From assembly GCF_017569185.1 (NCBI RefSeq), contig NZ_CP071869.1:3710001-3774000 (forward strand): DNA of 64,000 nucleotides. The letters are read 5' to 3'. The DNA comes from Polaribacter cellanae. GTDB taxonomy: Bacteria > Bacteroidota > Bacteroidia > Flavobacteriales > Flavobacteriaceae. Both the position numbers and the translations under genes were made by a program. Of this stretch, positions 41,137-50,778 are shown piece by piece. The notes beneath the pieces are model-generated. The model did no database searches, had not been told where the DNA came from, and saw only the letters and a program-made list of their open reading frames with translations. Position 1 is the first letter of the stretch. Each line of letters starts with the position of its first letter.

Positions 41137-44130
41137 TTAAAATGATGTGTTAATTCCTATAAAAAATGATCTTAATGTAGGGTATGCACTTAATTCTATA
41201 CCAGCATTATATAAAGCTCCTCCAGGTAATTCTGCTGTGAATCCTGAAAATTTCTTAACGATAAAAGGATTTTTAGCAGTTGCATAAATTCTAACTCTAT
41301 TAAAGAAACTAGTCGTATTTTCTTTTAGTGTGTAGCCTAAAGTAATGTTATTTACTCTAAAAAAATCTGCTGATTCTAAATAATAATTAGAAGATAATGG
41401 CACTTCATTAAAAGCTCTTCGTCCAGTATTACTTGGTCTACCAGAAGTCCAACGATTATTAAATACAGATTGTTCTATGTTTTCGTTTCCAAAACGCTGT
41501 GCTCTTTTACCATTATATACTTTAGCGCCTAAACTTGTGTAGGTGTCTACTGCCAAGTCGAAATTTTTGTAGTTAAAACCAAAATTAAAACCAATATTGT
41601 ATTTAGGAATAAAAGAGCCCATAAACTTTCTGTCTCCTTCATCTGTAATTCCATTGTTATTAACATCATCATAAACAAACTCTCCTTTATCGTCTATTCC
41701 TATTACGTCGTATAGGAAAAAACTACCTACTGGTTGCCCTACTCGAACTCTTTTTGTGTATTGGCCATTTCCTAGATAGCCTCCAATAGATTCATTAAAG
41801 TACGGATTGGTTACTTTGGTTAATTTGTTTTTATTTAAAGCAAAATTTAAGCCTACATTGTATTTTAAATTGTCATTAATTTCGTCTTGCCAATTAAGTG
41901 TAGTTTCTATTCCTTTATTTTCTATTTCACCAATATGGTCTAAATACGGGTCTATACCAAAAACGTCTGGTAATTTTATTTGAAGAATAGCATTTGAAGT
42001 TTTCTTGATGTAAAAATCGACTTCTCCACTTAATTTGTAGTCAAATAAAGTAAACTCAGCACCAAAATTTAACTCTTTGGTAGTTTCCCAACTTAAATTT
42101 TCTGCTAATGTGGAAGATATTGTTGTACCTTGATTAAGGTTTTGATTAGCTCCAAAAGGATAAAAACCTCCATCTCCAGTAGATAACGTAACTATTTGTA
42201 GAGGTACATTTTGGTTTCCTACCTCACCATAACCTGCTCTTAGTTTTAGCTTGTCGAAAAAAGAATCTTCCATAAATTTCTCTTTTGTTACTATCCAACC
42301 TGCACTAATAGCGTAAAAGTTACCAAATTTAAAATCTTTTTTAAACTGACTAGAACCATCTCTTCTAAAAGAAGCGCCTAAAAGGTATTTGTTTTTATAA
42401 TCGTAATTAATCCTTGCAAAGTAAGAGTTTAATCTTTTGTATGGAGAGAAACCTCCAGACGAATTTCTAGTTTCGTTATTATCTCCATTATTTAGGTTGT
42501 ATCTTAAATTCTTATTTAAAGGAACATTTATAGCAGTACCTAATAGTTCTTCAGACCTATCTTCTTCAGAGCTCGTACCTATAGTTGCATTAAAATTATG
42601 TATATCGTTAAATGTTTTATTATAGGTTAGGTAATTGTCTATAAACCAATGATATTTATTGGTGTGTCTTACGGATAAAAAAGTTTTTTCTCTATCTGCA
42701 TTTCCGTTAAAATATAGTTGCTCCGAATTGGATGGGTTATTTGCTAAAAAAGAGCCTAACCGATCTTCGAAAGTATGAAAACGAGCATACTCTGTTTCAA
42801 TAGAGAAAGCAGAGGTGTAAGATAAAGATTCTAATATTTTGTAATTTACTTTAAAGGTTCCTTGTACTTTAAAATAACGTTGTTTTTCGTCTTGAAAATC
42901 TAAATCTTTTACAGGATTACCCACATTGTTAATTCCAATAGAAGAACCATAAGCTCCGTTTTTATCTCTAATTGGTATGGTAGGGCTTTGTTTATATGCA
43001 GTTGTAAATGCATTAAAATTTTTAGGTACAGAATTTGCTAATTGTACATTTATACTGTTAGAAAAGTTTAACTTACTATTTAATTCGTAATCGATATTAC
43101 TACGAAGTGTTAGTCTATTAAAATCGTTACCAATTAAAATACCTTCTTCTTTATTAAAACCAGCACTAAAGAAACCTCTAATTTTTTCAGACCCACCAGA
43201 AGCAGAGATATTATAATTAGATACTCTACCAACTCTTGTTATTGCATCTAACCAGTTTGTGTTGTATGGTTGACCAGATAAAATAAAATCGCTTTTATCG
43301 TTATCGTTGGTTGCATCATCATCTCTTTGTAAATCTCTTAAAATAGCTTCGTTACTATAAGTTATAAACTCATTCGAATTCGCTAATTTAACTTTGTTTA
43401 ATATGGATCTTGCTCCAGTAAATGTATCAAAGGTTAGTTTAATTTTTCCTTTTTTTCCTTTTTTAGTTGTAATTATTAATACTCCGTTAGAAGCTCTATT
43501 TCCATAAATAGCTAGAGCAGAAGCATCTTTTAAGACATTCATTGTAGCGATGTCTGATGTGTTTATATTATTAATATTATCTGTTAAAATTCCATCGACA
43601 ACATATAATGGATTTTCATTCCCTAAAACAGTTCCTAAACCTCTAATAATTACTTTAGAAGCTTGGCCAGGAGCATCGGATGCGATAATTTGCACACCAG
43701 CAGCTTTCCCCTGTAATGCCTGTGTAGCGTTTAATACAGGTTCCTTTGCTAATTCTTCTCCTTTAATACTTACAACAGAACTCGTAAGAACTGTTTTTTT
43801 ACGAGTACCATAACCAACTACTACAATTTCACTTAAACTATTCTGTTCTTCTTCGAGTACAATTTTATATTTTGTTTCTGTAGTTACTTGAATCTCTTTT
43901 GTGGAGTAACCTAAGTATTGTACAACTAATATTTCTCCTTTTTTTGCATTTAAAGAAAAATTCCCGTCAAAATCTGTTTGTGTTCCGTTTGTGGTTCCTT
44001 TTAAAATAACGCTAGCTCCTAATAAAGGGGAGTTATTTTTGTCTGTAACAACTCCTTCAATTTTTTTTTGAGCTAAAGTAACTTGTCCTATAGTTAAGCA
44101 AAAAAACAAGCAAAAAATCTTTATTTTCAT
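41137..44130 (-). CDS. SusC/RagA-family TonB-dependent outer-membrane transporter
   Basis: 997 residues, full length. Signal peptide (about 1-20), an N-terminal carboxypeptidase-regulatory-like domain (about 23-98, 'IEGVVTDKNNSPLLGASVILKGT'), a TonB-box-like 'LSEIVVVGYGT' (about 98-108), the plug ('ALQGKAAGVQI', 'IIRGLGTVLGNENPLYVVDGI', 'DASALAIYGNRASNGVLIITTKKG') and a 22-strand barrel ending 'YPTLRSFFIGINTSF'. It imports oligosaccharides with SusD. It is the first gene of the minus-strand locus, with the conserved regulatory blocks 64-169 bases upstream. It is divergent from acs. Confidence 0.96.
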   Translation of the reverse strand: MKIKIFCLFFCLTIGQVTLAQKKIEGVVTDKNNSPLLGASVILKGTTNGTQTDFDGNFSLNAKKGEILVVQYLGYSTKEIQVTTETKYKIVLEEEQNSLSEIVVVGYGTRKKTVLTSSVVSIKGEELAKEPVLNATQALQGKAAGVQIIASDAPGQASKVIIRGLGTVLGNENPLYVVDGILTDNINNINTSDIATMNVLKDASALAIYGNRASNGVLIITTKKGKKGKIKLTFDTFTGARSILNKVKLANSNEFITYSNEAILRDLQRDDDATNDNDKSDFILSGQPYNTNWLDAITRVGRVSNYNISASGGSEKIRGFFSAGFNKEEGILIGNDFNRLTLRSNIDYELNSKLNFSNSINVQLANSVPKNFNAFTTAYKQSPTIPIRDKNGAYGSSIGINNVGNPVKDLDFQDEKQRYFKVQGTFKVNYKILESLSYTSAFSIETEYARFHTFEDRLGSFLANNPSNSEQLYFNGNADREKTFLSVRHTNKYHWFIDNYLTYNKTFNDIHNFNATIGTSSEEDRSEELLGTAINVPLNKNLRYNLNNGDNNETRNSSGGFSPYKRLNSYFARINYDYKNKYLLGASFRRDGSSQFKKDFKFGNFYAISAGWIVTKEKFMEDSFFDKLKLRAGYGEVGNQNVPLQIVTLSTGDGGFYPFGANQNLNQGTTISSTLAENLSWETTKELNFGAEFTLFDYKLSGEVDFYIKKTSNAILQIKLPDVFGIDPYLDHIGEIENKGIETTLNWQDEINDNLKYNVGLNFALNKNKLTKVTNPYFNESIGGYLGNGQYTKRVRVGQPVGSFFLYDVIGIDDKGEFVYDDVNNNGITDEGDRKFMGSFIPKYNIGFNFGFNYKNFDLAVDTYTSLGAKVYNGKRAQRFGNENIEQSVFNNRWTSGRPSNTGRRAFNEVPLSSNYYLESADFFRVNNITLGYTLKENTTSFFNRVRIYATAKNPFIVKKFSGFTAELPGGALYNAGIELSAYPTLRSFFIGINTSF

Positions 44131-44193
44131 ATTGAAATGTAATTTGATATTATTTGTGTCTGTAAATATAGTTTGTTATTCTAAAAACAAGAG

Positions 44194-44299
44194 TGTAGTA
44201 GTTTTTTGTAAATTATTTTTTCACTTAATTATTTTATTTTCAGTGTTTTAAAATGTTGTTTTATGTTGTTATTTAACAAATTGATGTATAATTGATGTG
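44194..44299 (-). promoter_or_regulatory. Conserved promoter blocks upstream of susC
   Basis: Distal block 44275-44299 containing TGATGTATAATTGATGTG (plus-strand reading), a direct repeat of TGATGT at 11-12 base spacing. Proximal block TGTAGTAGTT at 44194-44203. Both recur before the binding-protein operon (28937-29041) with 80/81-base spacing. Likely site for the locus regulator (29070-31838). Confidence 0.7.
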
Positions 44300-44683
44300 G
44301 GTGTTTTTGGATTTTTTTAGGAGTATAAATTGAAGAAGGATTGTTTTATAAAAAAAAATCAATAGATATAAATATGGTTTTTAACTATTAATCTAAAATA
44401 AAAATTGATGAATAAAACCTTTTTTTGTAATTCTAGAAATCGATTATTAAGACTCTGCATCTGGTGTATTGTCATTGTAATTTTACAAATAATCATAGTG
44501 CCTCCTAAAATGTTCAAGAAATATTAGTTGAGCCTATAAGAATATCAAGTAGAGATGTGCAGGTTACACATTTAAATTAGAATAAATTGTTTTTTGTAGT
44601 TAAATTAATGTTATAGATAGAAAAAATAGTAAAAAGAAATATAAATTTTATATTTTTAAAATCTCAAAAAAAACAACCGAATT
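44300..44683. other. Non-coding region between susC and acs
   Basis: AT-rich and without a credible ORF. It should hold the acs promoter, but I find no good TAnnTTTG box close to the start. A slightly more GC-balanced patch (about 44440-44570) has no recognisable structure. Confidence 0.4.
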
Positions 44684-46591
44684 ATGAGTAACTACCACAT
44701 CAAACACTTAGAAGAATATTATCAAGTTTATAGAAAATCGATTCGAGAGCCAGAAAATTTTTGGGAAGAAGTTGCAGAAGAGCATTTTTTATGGCGTAAA
44801 AAATGGGATAAAGTTTTAGATTGGGATTTCTCTAAACCAGAAATTAAATGGTTCGAAGGTGCAAAATTGAACATTACAGAAAACTGTATCGATAGACATT
44901 TAGCGACTCGTGGCGATAAAACAGCCATTTTATTTGAGCCAAATAATCCCAAAGAACCAGCAGAACACATCACTTATAGGCAATTGCACAAAAGAGTTAA
45001 TCAGTTTGCGAATGTTTTAAAAGAAAATGGCGTTAAAAAAGGAGATAGAGTTTGTATTTACGTTCCTATGATTCCAGAATTGGCAATTTCTGTGTTGGCT
45101 TGTGCAAGAATTGGAGCAATTCATTCTGTAGTTTTTGCAGGATTTTCATCAACAGCATTAGCAACTAGAATAAACGATTCCGATTGTAAGATGGTCATTA
45201 CTGCAGATGGTTCTTACAGAGGGAAAAAAACAATCGATTTAAAAGGAATTGTAGACGAAGCCTTAGAAAGTTGTGCAGGTGTAAAAAACGTTTTGGTGGC
45301 AAAAAGAATACATTCTGATATTCATATGGAAGAAGGTCGTGACAAATGGTTGCAACCACTTTTAGACGAAGCTTCCACAGAATGTACTTCAGAAGTAATG
45401 GATGCAGAAGATCCGTTGTTTATTTTATACACATCTGGTTCTACAGGAAAGCCAAAAGGAATGGTGCATACCACAGGTGGTTACATGGTGTATACAGCTT
45501 ATACCTTTAAAAATGCTTTTCAATATACGGAAAATGATGTGTATTGGTGTACAGCAGATATTGGTTGGATTACTGGACACTCATACATTGTTTACGGCCC
45601 ATTAGCAAACGGAGCAACCACTGTTTTGTTTGAAGGTGTGCCAAGTTATCCAGATTTTGGTCGTTTTTGGGAAGTGATAGAAAAACATAAAATAAATCAA
45701 TTTTATACAGCACCAACTGCCATTAGAGCCTTGGCAAAACAAGGAACAGAATTGGTAGATAAATACGATTTATCGTCCTTAAAAGTGTTAGGTTCGGTTG
45801 GAGAACCTATTAACGAAGAAGCTTGGCACTGGTATAACGATAATGTTGGGAAAAAGAAAAGTCCGATTATTGATACTTGGTGGCAAACAGAAACTGGTGG
45901 AATGATGATTACCCCAATTCCTTTTGTAACACCTACAAAACCAACCTATGCAACCTTACCTTTTATCGGGATTCAACCTTGTTTAATGGACGAAAATGGA
46001 GACGAATTAAAAGGAAATCAGGTAGATGGACGCTTGTGTATAAAATTTCCTTGGCCAAGTATTGCCAGAACTATTTGGGGAAATCATCAACGATACAAAG
46101 AAACCTATTTTTCGGCCTACGAAAACAAATATTTTACGGGCGATGGCGCTCTAAGAGACGAAGTTGGGTATTACAGAATTACGGGTAGAGTAGATGATGT
46201 AATTATTGTTTCTGGGCATAATTTAGGAACTGCACCAATTGAAGATGCTATAAACGAGCATCCAGCAGTTGCAGAATCTGCAATTGTAGGTTTTCCACAC
46301 GATATTAAAGGAAGCGCTTTGTATGGTTATGTTATTTTAAAGGATACAGGAGAAAGCAGAGACCAAACGAATTTACGAAACGAAATCAATCAGATAATTA
46401 CAGAACATATTGGGCCAATTGCGAAGTTAGATAAAATTCAATTTTCGGAAGGATTGCCAAAAACACGTTCAGGAAAAATTATGAGACGTATTTTACGTAA
46501 AATAGCATCCAATGAAATAGAAAACTTAGGAGATACAAGTACGTTGTTAAATCCAGAAGTAGTGCAGAATATTATTGATAATAGATTGTAG
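44684..46591 (+). CDS. acs: Acetyl-CoA synthetase (AMP-forming)
   Basis: 635 residues, full length. It activates acetate with ATP and CoA. Motifs: 'YTSGSTGKPKGMVHTTGGY' (AMP-binding P-loop, about 250-268), 'WCTADIGWITGHSY', 'GSVGEPINEEAWHWY', 'DTWWQTETGGMMITP' (A5), 'YFTGDGALRDEVGYYRITGRVDDVI' (A7-A8) and the C-terminal 'LPKTRSGKIMRRILRK', whose second Lys is the catalytic residue controlled by acetylation in this family. Single gene, divergent from the polysaccharide locus. It could salvage acetate but has no clear functional tie to it. Confidence 0.97.
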   Translation: MSNYHIKHLEEYYQVYRKSIREPENFWEEVAEEHFLWRKKWDKVLDWDFSKPEIKWFEGAKLNITENCIDRHLATRGDKTAILFEPNNPKEPAEHITYRQLHKRVNQFANVLKENGVKKGDRVCIYVPMIPELAISVLACARIGAIHSVVFAGFSSTALATRINDSDCKMVITADGSYRGKKTIDLKGIVDEALESCAGVKNVLVAKRIHSDIHMEEGRDKWLQPLLDEASTECTSEVMDAEDPLFILYTSGSTGKPKGMVHTTGGYMVYTAYTFKNAFQYTENDVYWCTADIGWITGHSYIVYGPLANGATTVLFEGVPSYPDFGRFWEVIEKHKINQFYTAPTAIRALAKQGTELVDKYDLSSLKVLGSVGEPINEEAWHWYNDNVGKKKSPIIDTWWQTETGGMMITPIPFVTPTKPTYATLPFIGIQPCLMDENGDELKGNQVDGRLCIKFPWPSIARTIWGNHQRYKETYFSAYENKYFTGDGALRDEVGYYRITGRVDDVIIVSGHNLGTAPIEDAINEHPAVAESAIVGFPHDIKGSALYGYVILKDTGESRDQTNLRNEINQIITEHIGPIAKLDKIQFSEGLPKTRSGKIMRRILRKIASNEIENLGDTSTLLNPEVVQNIIDNRL

Positions 46592-46957
46592 ATGAGAACT
46601 TAAAGGTAGAGTTGCTCAGAGTTTTTCGCAGAGATACGCAAAGTTGTATTTTTTTTTGACATAGATTTCACGGATTTTCGCTACTCGCTTTTTATTACCT
46701 AAGGGCAATAAAAGGGCTCAAACAGATAGCTGTCTTGATCGCAGTCGAAAGGCTCTGTATTTAGTACTCTTACTGAATCTTAATAAAATTAGGTTTTTAA
46801 CACAGGTTATTTCGACCTTGTGAAGAAATCTCAGGAATTAATTTAAAAATGGAAATTTCTAGACTTCACTATGTTTCGCTCGATATTTTGTTTATATTAC
46901 TTTGTAATTATCGAATTTAAAACTCAACTTTATCAAGAAATAAGAACAAACTAAATA
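46592..46957. other. Intergenic stretch with dispersed flavobacterial repeat fragments
   Basis: No ORF. Contains GATCGCAGTCGAAAGG (46738-46753), whose complement TCGACTGCGATC recurs at 61383-61394, and a CGCAGAGATACGCAAAG word. These look like pieces of short dispersed intergenic repeats that are common in flavobacterial genomes. The base composition is less AT-rich than the neighbours. Confidence 0.45.
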
Positions 46958-47725
46958 ATGAAAAAACTAATTTTACTTCTAATTATCTCATTTGTAGTTT
47001 CTTGTAAAAAAGATTCCAAAAAAGTAACAAAAAAAGAAGAAATACCAACTATTAAAAAAGAACATTTTCCAGACCAATTAAGTAAAGTTTTCGATGCACA
47101 TGGAGGAATTAAAGCGTGGAGAAATGCCAAAGTTTTATCTTTTAATAAAGACGAAGAAGTACATACAACAGATTTAGAAACAAGGCACATTGTAATAAAT
47201 TCGCCAACATATTCCTTAGGTTACAATGGAAAAGAAGTTTGGTTAGATGAAACAAAAGAAGGTGCTTACAAAGGAAATAAAGATTTTTATTACAATTTAT
47301 TTTTCTACTTTTATGCAATGCCATTTGTTTTAGCCGACGACGGAATTACGTACGAAAAAGCAGATGAGATTACTTTCGAAGGAACCAATTATCCAGGTTA
47401 TAAAATTTCTTATAATGCAGATAAAGGAACTTCGCCAGACGATAATTATATTATTTATTACAATCCAAAAACGTATCAAATGGAATGGTTGGCATATACA
47501 GTTACTTTCAATTCTAAAGAACCAAGTGATAAATACAATCTAATTCGTTATAATTCTTGGGAAAACGTAAACGGATTATTATTACCAAAAGCAATTACAT
47601 GGTACAAAAAAGACGAAAAAGGAATGCCAACAGAACCAGCAAAACCTGCAATGGAGTTTACTTTGCCACTGGTAAGTCAAGGAAAATTAGCGGATTCGTT
47701 TTTTGATAAACCAGTTAGTAAGTAG
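46958..47725 (+). CDS. DUF6503-like lipoprotein
   Basis: 255 residues, lipoprotein signal with lipobox Cys16 ('ISFVVSCKKDS'). The mature protein is beta-rich, with 'FDAHGGIKAWRNAKVLSF' near the start, 'GYNGKEVWLDE', 'YYNPKTYQMEWLAYTV' and 'NGLLLPKAITWYK' towards the end. This is the pattern of the DUF6503 family of flavobacterial lipoproteins, related in plan to LolA/LolB-like half-barrels. Function unknown; an envelope lipid- or lipoprotein-handling role is only a structural guess. It is monocistronic, followed by short repeats of GTGTTCAGT (47728-47772) of no clear meaning. Confidence 0.7.
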   Translation: MKKLILLLIISFVVSCKKDSKKVTKKEEIPTIKKEHFPDQLSKVFDAHGGIKAWRNAKVLSFNKDEEVHTTDLETRHIVINSPTYSLGYNGKEVWLDETKEGAYKGNKDFYYNLFFYFYAMPFVLADDGITYEKADEITFEGTNYPGYKISYNADKGTSPDDNYIIYYNPKTYQMEWLAYTVTFNSKEPSDKYNLIRYNSWENVNGLLLPKAITWYKKDEKGMPTEPAKPAMEFTLPLVSQGKLADSFFDKPVSK

Positions 47726-47813
47726 GTAGTGTTCAGTTGGTAGTGTTCAGTCTTCAGTAGGCATTGTTCAGTTATCAACTTTGCGATTTTGCGAAAGAAA
47801 AAAGTCATTGGTT

Positions 47814-48356
47814 TTACGACAAAGCTTTAATAATCTCATCATAAACAGAAACATAATACTCATGAAACCTCGGAAGCAAAACGTTTTCGAGGTTTTTTGT
47901 ATTTTTTAAAACAGTTAAATCAAATAATTGCAAACCTGCAACTTCTTCAGCTTGCATTTTTAATTTTTCCACAGGCACTTTTAATTCAACAATAAAAACA
48001 TGATGAAACTCGTTATCTTGAATTCCGTTTTTGTGCGAAATATTTTGAATTGTAGTTCCAATTTTAATGAATTCTTTTTCTTTTAGTTCTAAACCAATTT
48101 CTTCGAAAACCTCTCTTTTAGCCGCAGATAAAACAGATTCTCCTGCTCCAATATGTCCAGCAACAGAAATATCCCATAAACCTGGAAATACTTCTTTTGT
48201 AAAAGCTCTTTTTTGAAGTAAGATTTTTTTGTTTGCAGTAAATAACCAAATATGCACAGTTGCGTGAAACCAACCATTTTTATGCGCTTCCGATTTTAGG
48301 GCGGTTTTACCTGTTGGTTTTCCTTCGGGTGTTATAATGTCTATTAGTTCGTCCAT
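47814..48356 (-). CDS. Nudix hydrolase (YfcD / isopentenyl-diphosphate isomerase-like)
   Basis: 180 residues. The Nudix box is complete: G-x5-E-x7-REVFEEIG in 'GHIGAGESVLSAAKREVFEEIGL' (about 67-89; it binds the metal and nucleoside-diphosphate linkage). The N-terminus 'DELIDIITPEGKPTGKTALKSEAHKNGWFHATVHIWLF' and 'LLQKRAFTKEVFPGLWDISVAGH' follow the YfcD/Idi-like subgroup rather than MutT. The substrate is not predictable; a true IPP isomerase would need a catalytic Cys, which I do not see in the expected place. Single gene, minus strand. Confidence 0.85.
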   Translation of the reverse strand: MDELIDIITPEGKPTGKTALKSEAHKNGWFHATVHIWLFTANKKILLQKRAFTKEVFPGLWDISVAGHIGAGESVLSAAKREVFEEIGLELKEKEFIKIGTTIQNISHKNGIQDNEFHHVFIVELKVPVEKLKMQAEEVAGLQLFDLTVLKNTKNLENVLLPRFHEYYVSVYDEIIKALS

Positions 48357-48609
48357 TTTTTTTAGATACAGATTTTCACAGATAAAATGGTTTGCGAATA
48401 TTTGTGAAAGTATGTTGTTCTTTAGTTTGTTATTGTTAAATTAATTGTTGAAAGCCCCTTCAGGTTTTTAAAACCAGATGGGTCTAAACTCTATTTTAAA
48501 TTTTTTCAACACAAAGATTCGTAAAAATCTGTGTCAACTTTTTTTTCAACAGTAAAAATTAGAGAAATTCGTTTTTAAATTTTATCTCTATAATTTTCTG
48601 TGCAATAAC

Positions 48610-49698
48610 CTATTCGAAATAAGAAAAAGTTTCGCCATCTTTAATCTTCAATAACGTTTCATAAATCATTTTAATTACATTTTCTACATCATCTTTATGC
48701 ACCATTTCTACAGTTGTGTGCATGTATCTTAAAGGTAAAGAAATTAATGCAGAGGCAACACCACCATTACTATATGCAAAAGCATCAGTATCTGTTCCTG
48801 TAGCTCTCGATAAAGCAGAGCGTTGAAAAGGAATGTTTTTTTCCTCGGCAGTTTCTGTAATTAAATCACGTAATTTTTGTTGTACAGCAGGTGCATAAGC
48901 AACCACTGGTCCTTTTCCGATTTCTAAATGTCCTGCTTTTTTTTGCTCGATCATTGGAGTAGTAGTATCATGCGTTACATCTGTTACAATTGCTACATTT
49001 GGTTTAATTCTTTGGGTAATCATTTCTGCACCTTTTAAACCAATTTCTTCTTGTACAGAGTTTGTAATATACAATCCGAAAGGTAATTTTTTCTTGTTTT
49101 CTTTCAATAAACGCGCAACTTCAGCAATCATAAAACCACCCATTCTGTTGTCTAAAGCACGACAAACAAACTTATCGCCATTTAATATATGGAAAGTATC
49201 TGGATACGTAATTACACAACCCACATGAATTCCTAAAGCTTCTACTTCTTCTTTTGTTGCACAACCAGTATCAATAAAAATATTATCTGGTTTTGGTGCT
49301 TCTTCTTTCGATTTGTCTCTGGTATGAATTGCTGGCCAACCAAAAATACCTTTTACAATGCCTTTTTTGGTATGAATATCTACAATTTTACTTGGTGCAA
49401 TTTGGTGGTCTGAACCTCCATTTCTAATCACATAAATTAAACCATTATCAGAAATATAGTTTACATACCAAGAAATCTCATCTGCATGCCCTTCTATAAC
49501 AACTTTGTATTTTGCATCTGGGTTTATTACACCCACAGCAGAACCATAGGTGTCTGTAATAAATTCATCTACATAAGGTTTTAGATATTCCATCCAAATT
49601 TTTTGCCCTTCCCATTCGTAACCAGTTGGAGCTGCATTGTTTAAGTATTTTTCTAAAAATGTAAGGGATTTTTTATTTAATATTGATTTTTTTGCCAT
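48610..49698 (-). CDS. M42-family aminopeptidase (glutamyl aminopeptidase/endoglucanase type)
   Basis: 362 residues, cytoplasmic. The cobalt/zinc site of M42 (tetrahedral) aminopeptidases is present in order: 'VIEGHADEISW' (His and Asp), 'CRALDNRMGG' (bridging Asp), 'VQEEIGLKGAE' (catalytic Glu and zinc Glu), 'VTDVTHD' and 'YMHTTVEMVHKDD' (last His). Such enzymes form dodecameric tetrahedra that degrade peptides after the proteasome or Clp proteases. The old 'endoglucanase' label for some relatives should not tie it to the glucan locus. It is a single gene with its own start, divergent from the ABC transporter genes. Confidence 0.92.
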   Translation of the reverse strand: MAKKSILNKKSLTFLEKYLNNAAPTGYEWEGQKIWMEYLKPYVDEFITDTYGSAVGVINPDAKYKVVIEGHADEISWYVNYISDNGLIYVIRNGGSDHQIAPSKIVDIHTKKGIVKGIFGWPAIHTRDKSKEEAPKPDNIFIDTGCATKEEVEALGIHVGCVITYPDTFHILNGDKFVCRALDNRMGGFMIAEVARLLKENKKKLPFGLYITNSVQEEIGLKGAEMITQRIKPNVAIVTDVTHDTTTPMIEQKKAGHLEIGKGPVVAYAPAVQQKLRDLITETAEEKNIPFQRSALSRATGTDTDAFAYSNGGVASALISLPLRYMHTTVEMVHKDDVENVIKMIYETLLKIKDGETFSYFE

Positions 49699-49828
49699 AA
49701 TATCTTTCTATTTTTTGTAAAAATAAAACGTTTTTTTGATTTCAATTCAAATAAAATTTAAAAAATTGTAACAAATGTTGTTAATTGCATACTAATGCAA
49801 CAAGTAAAACAAATCTAAAACTAAGAGA

Positions 49829-50716
49829 ATGAAATTAGTAATAAAAAACTTAACAAAGACTTATAAAAACGGCGTAAAAGCAATAGATAATTTAAGTATT
49901 GAAATTGGTACAGGAATGTTTGGTTTATTAGGGCCAAATGGTGCTGGGAAATCTTCTTTAATGCGAACAATTGCAACTTTGCAAAGCCCAGATTCTGGTT
50001 CCATTACTTTTGGAGATATTAATGTTCTAGAAGATAATATGTCTTTAAGAAAGGTTTTAGGTTATTTACCACAATCTTTTGGAGTATATCCAAAAATGTC
50101 GGCAGAAGATTTGTTAGATTATTTTGCAACTTTAAAAGGAGTTTCTAATAATGATGAAAGAAAAGCTATTGTAAAAGAAGTTTTAGAAATTACGAATTTA
50201 TACGATGTAAGAAGAAAACACGTTGCAGGTTATTCTGGAGGAATGAAACAACGTTTTGGAATTGCACAATTGCTATTAAACAACCCTAAATTAATTATTG
50301 TAGACGAACCAACTGCTGGTTTAGATCCTGCAGAAAGACATCGTTTTTTAAACGTTTTACGTGAAGTTGGTACGAATTGTACAGTAATTTTTTCGACACA
50401 CATTGTAGAAGATGTAAAGGAATTATGTAATGAAATGGCAATTTTAAACGGAGGAAAAATTTTAAAACATACAACTCCATTAGAAGCTACGCAAGAATTG
50501 GAAGGCTCAATTTGGACGAAAATAATTCAAAGAGAAGATTTAGATGCAGCAGAGGCAAGTTTTAATATTTTATCTTCGAATTACAATCAAGATAATACCT
50601 TAAACATAAGAGTACATGCTTTAGAAAAACCTTCAGAAGAATTTGTGGCTACGAAACCACAATTAGATGATGTTTATTTTATTGCTTTAAAACAAGATGA
50701 ACCTGTTTTAGCTTAA
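49829..50716 (+). CDS. ABC transporter ATP-binding protein
   Basis: 295 residues with all nucleotide-binding motifs: Walker A 'GPNGAGKSS' (about 35-43), Q-loop 'YLPQSFGVY', signature 'YSGGMKQR' (about 135-142), Walker B 'KLIIVDEPTAGLD' and H-loop 'STHIVED'. A C-terminal extension of about 80 residues follows. It pairs with the permease/peptidase fusion that begins 62 bases later, so the two form a two-gene exporter operon. Drug, lipid or peptide export are all possible. An initial direction from the cytoplasm outward is typical of this group. Confidence 0.93.
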   Translation: MKLVIKNLTKTYKNGVKAIDNLSIEIGTGMFGLLGPNGAGKSSLMRTIATLQSPDSGSITFGDINVLEDNMSLRKVLGYLPQSFGVYPKMSAEDLLDYFATLKGVSNNDERKAIVKEVLEITNLYDVRRKHVAGYSGGMKQRFGIAQLLLNNPKLIIVDEPTAGLDPAERHRFLNVLREVGTNCTVIFSTHIVEDVKELCNEMAILNGGKILKHTTPLEATQELEGSIWTKIIQREDLDAAEASFNILSSNYNQDNTLNIRVHALEKPSEEFVATKPQLDDVYFIALKQDEPVLA

Positions 50717-50778
50717 AGTTCAATACTCGAAATTTTAGATACTAAACATTTAAATATTTATACAATTACACATTTCAT

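Noticed and set aside
44300..44683. Possible riboswitch upstream of acs
   Set aside because: No conserved stem set or known metabolite-binding motif could be recognised.
47728..47775. Short GTGTTCAGT repeats, considered as a CRISPR-like array
   Set aside because: Only three irregular copies with no spacer of constant length and no cas genes in the window.
48610..49698. M42 protein as an endoglucanase of the glucan locus
   Set aside because: The metal-site motifs are those of aminopeptidases; the endoglucanase label in the family is historical and the gene lies outside the locus.
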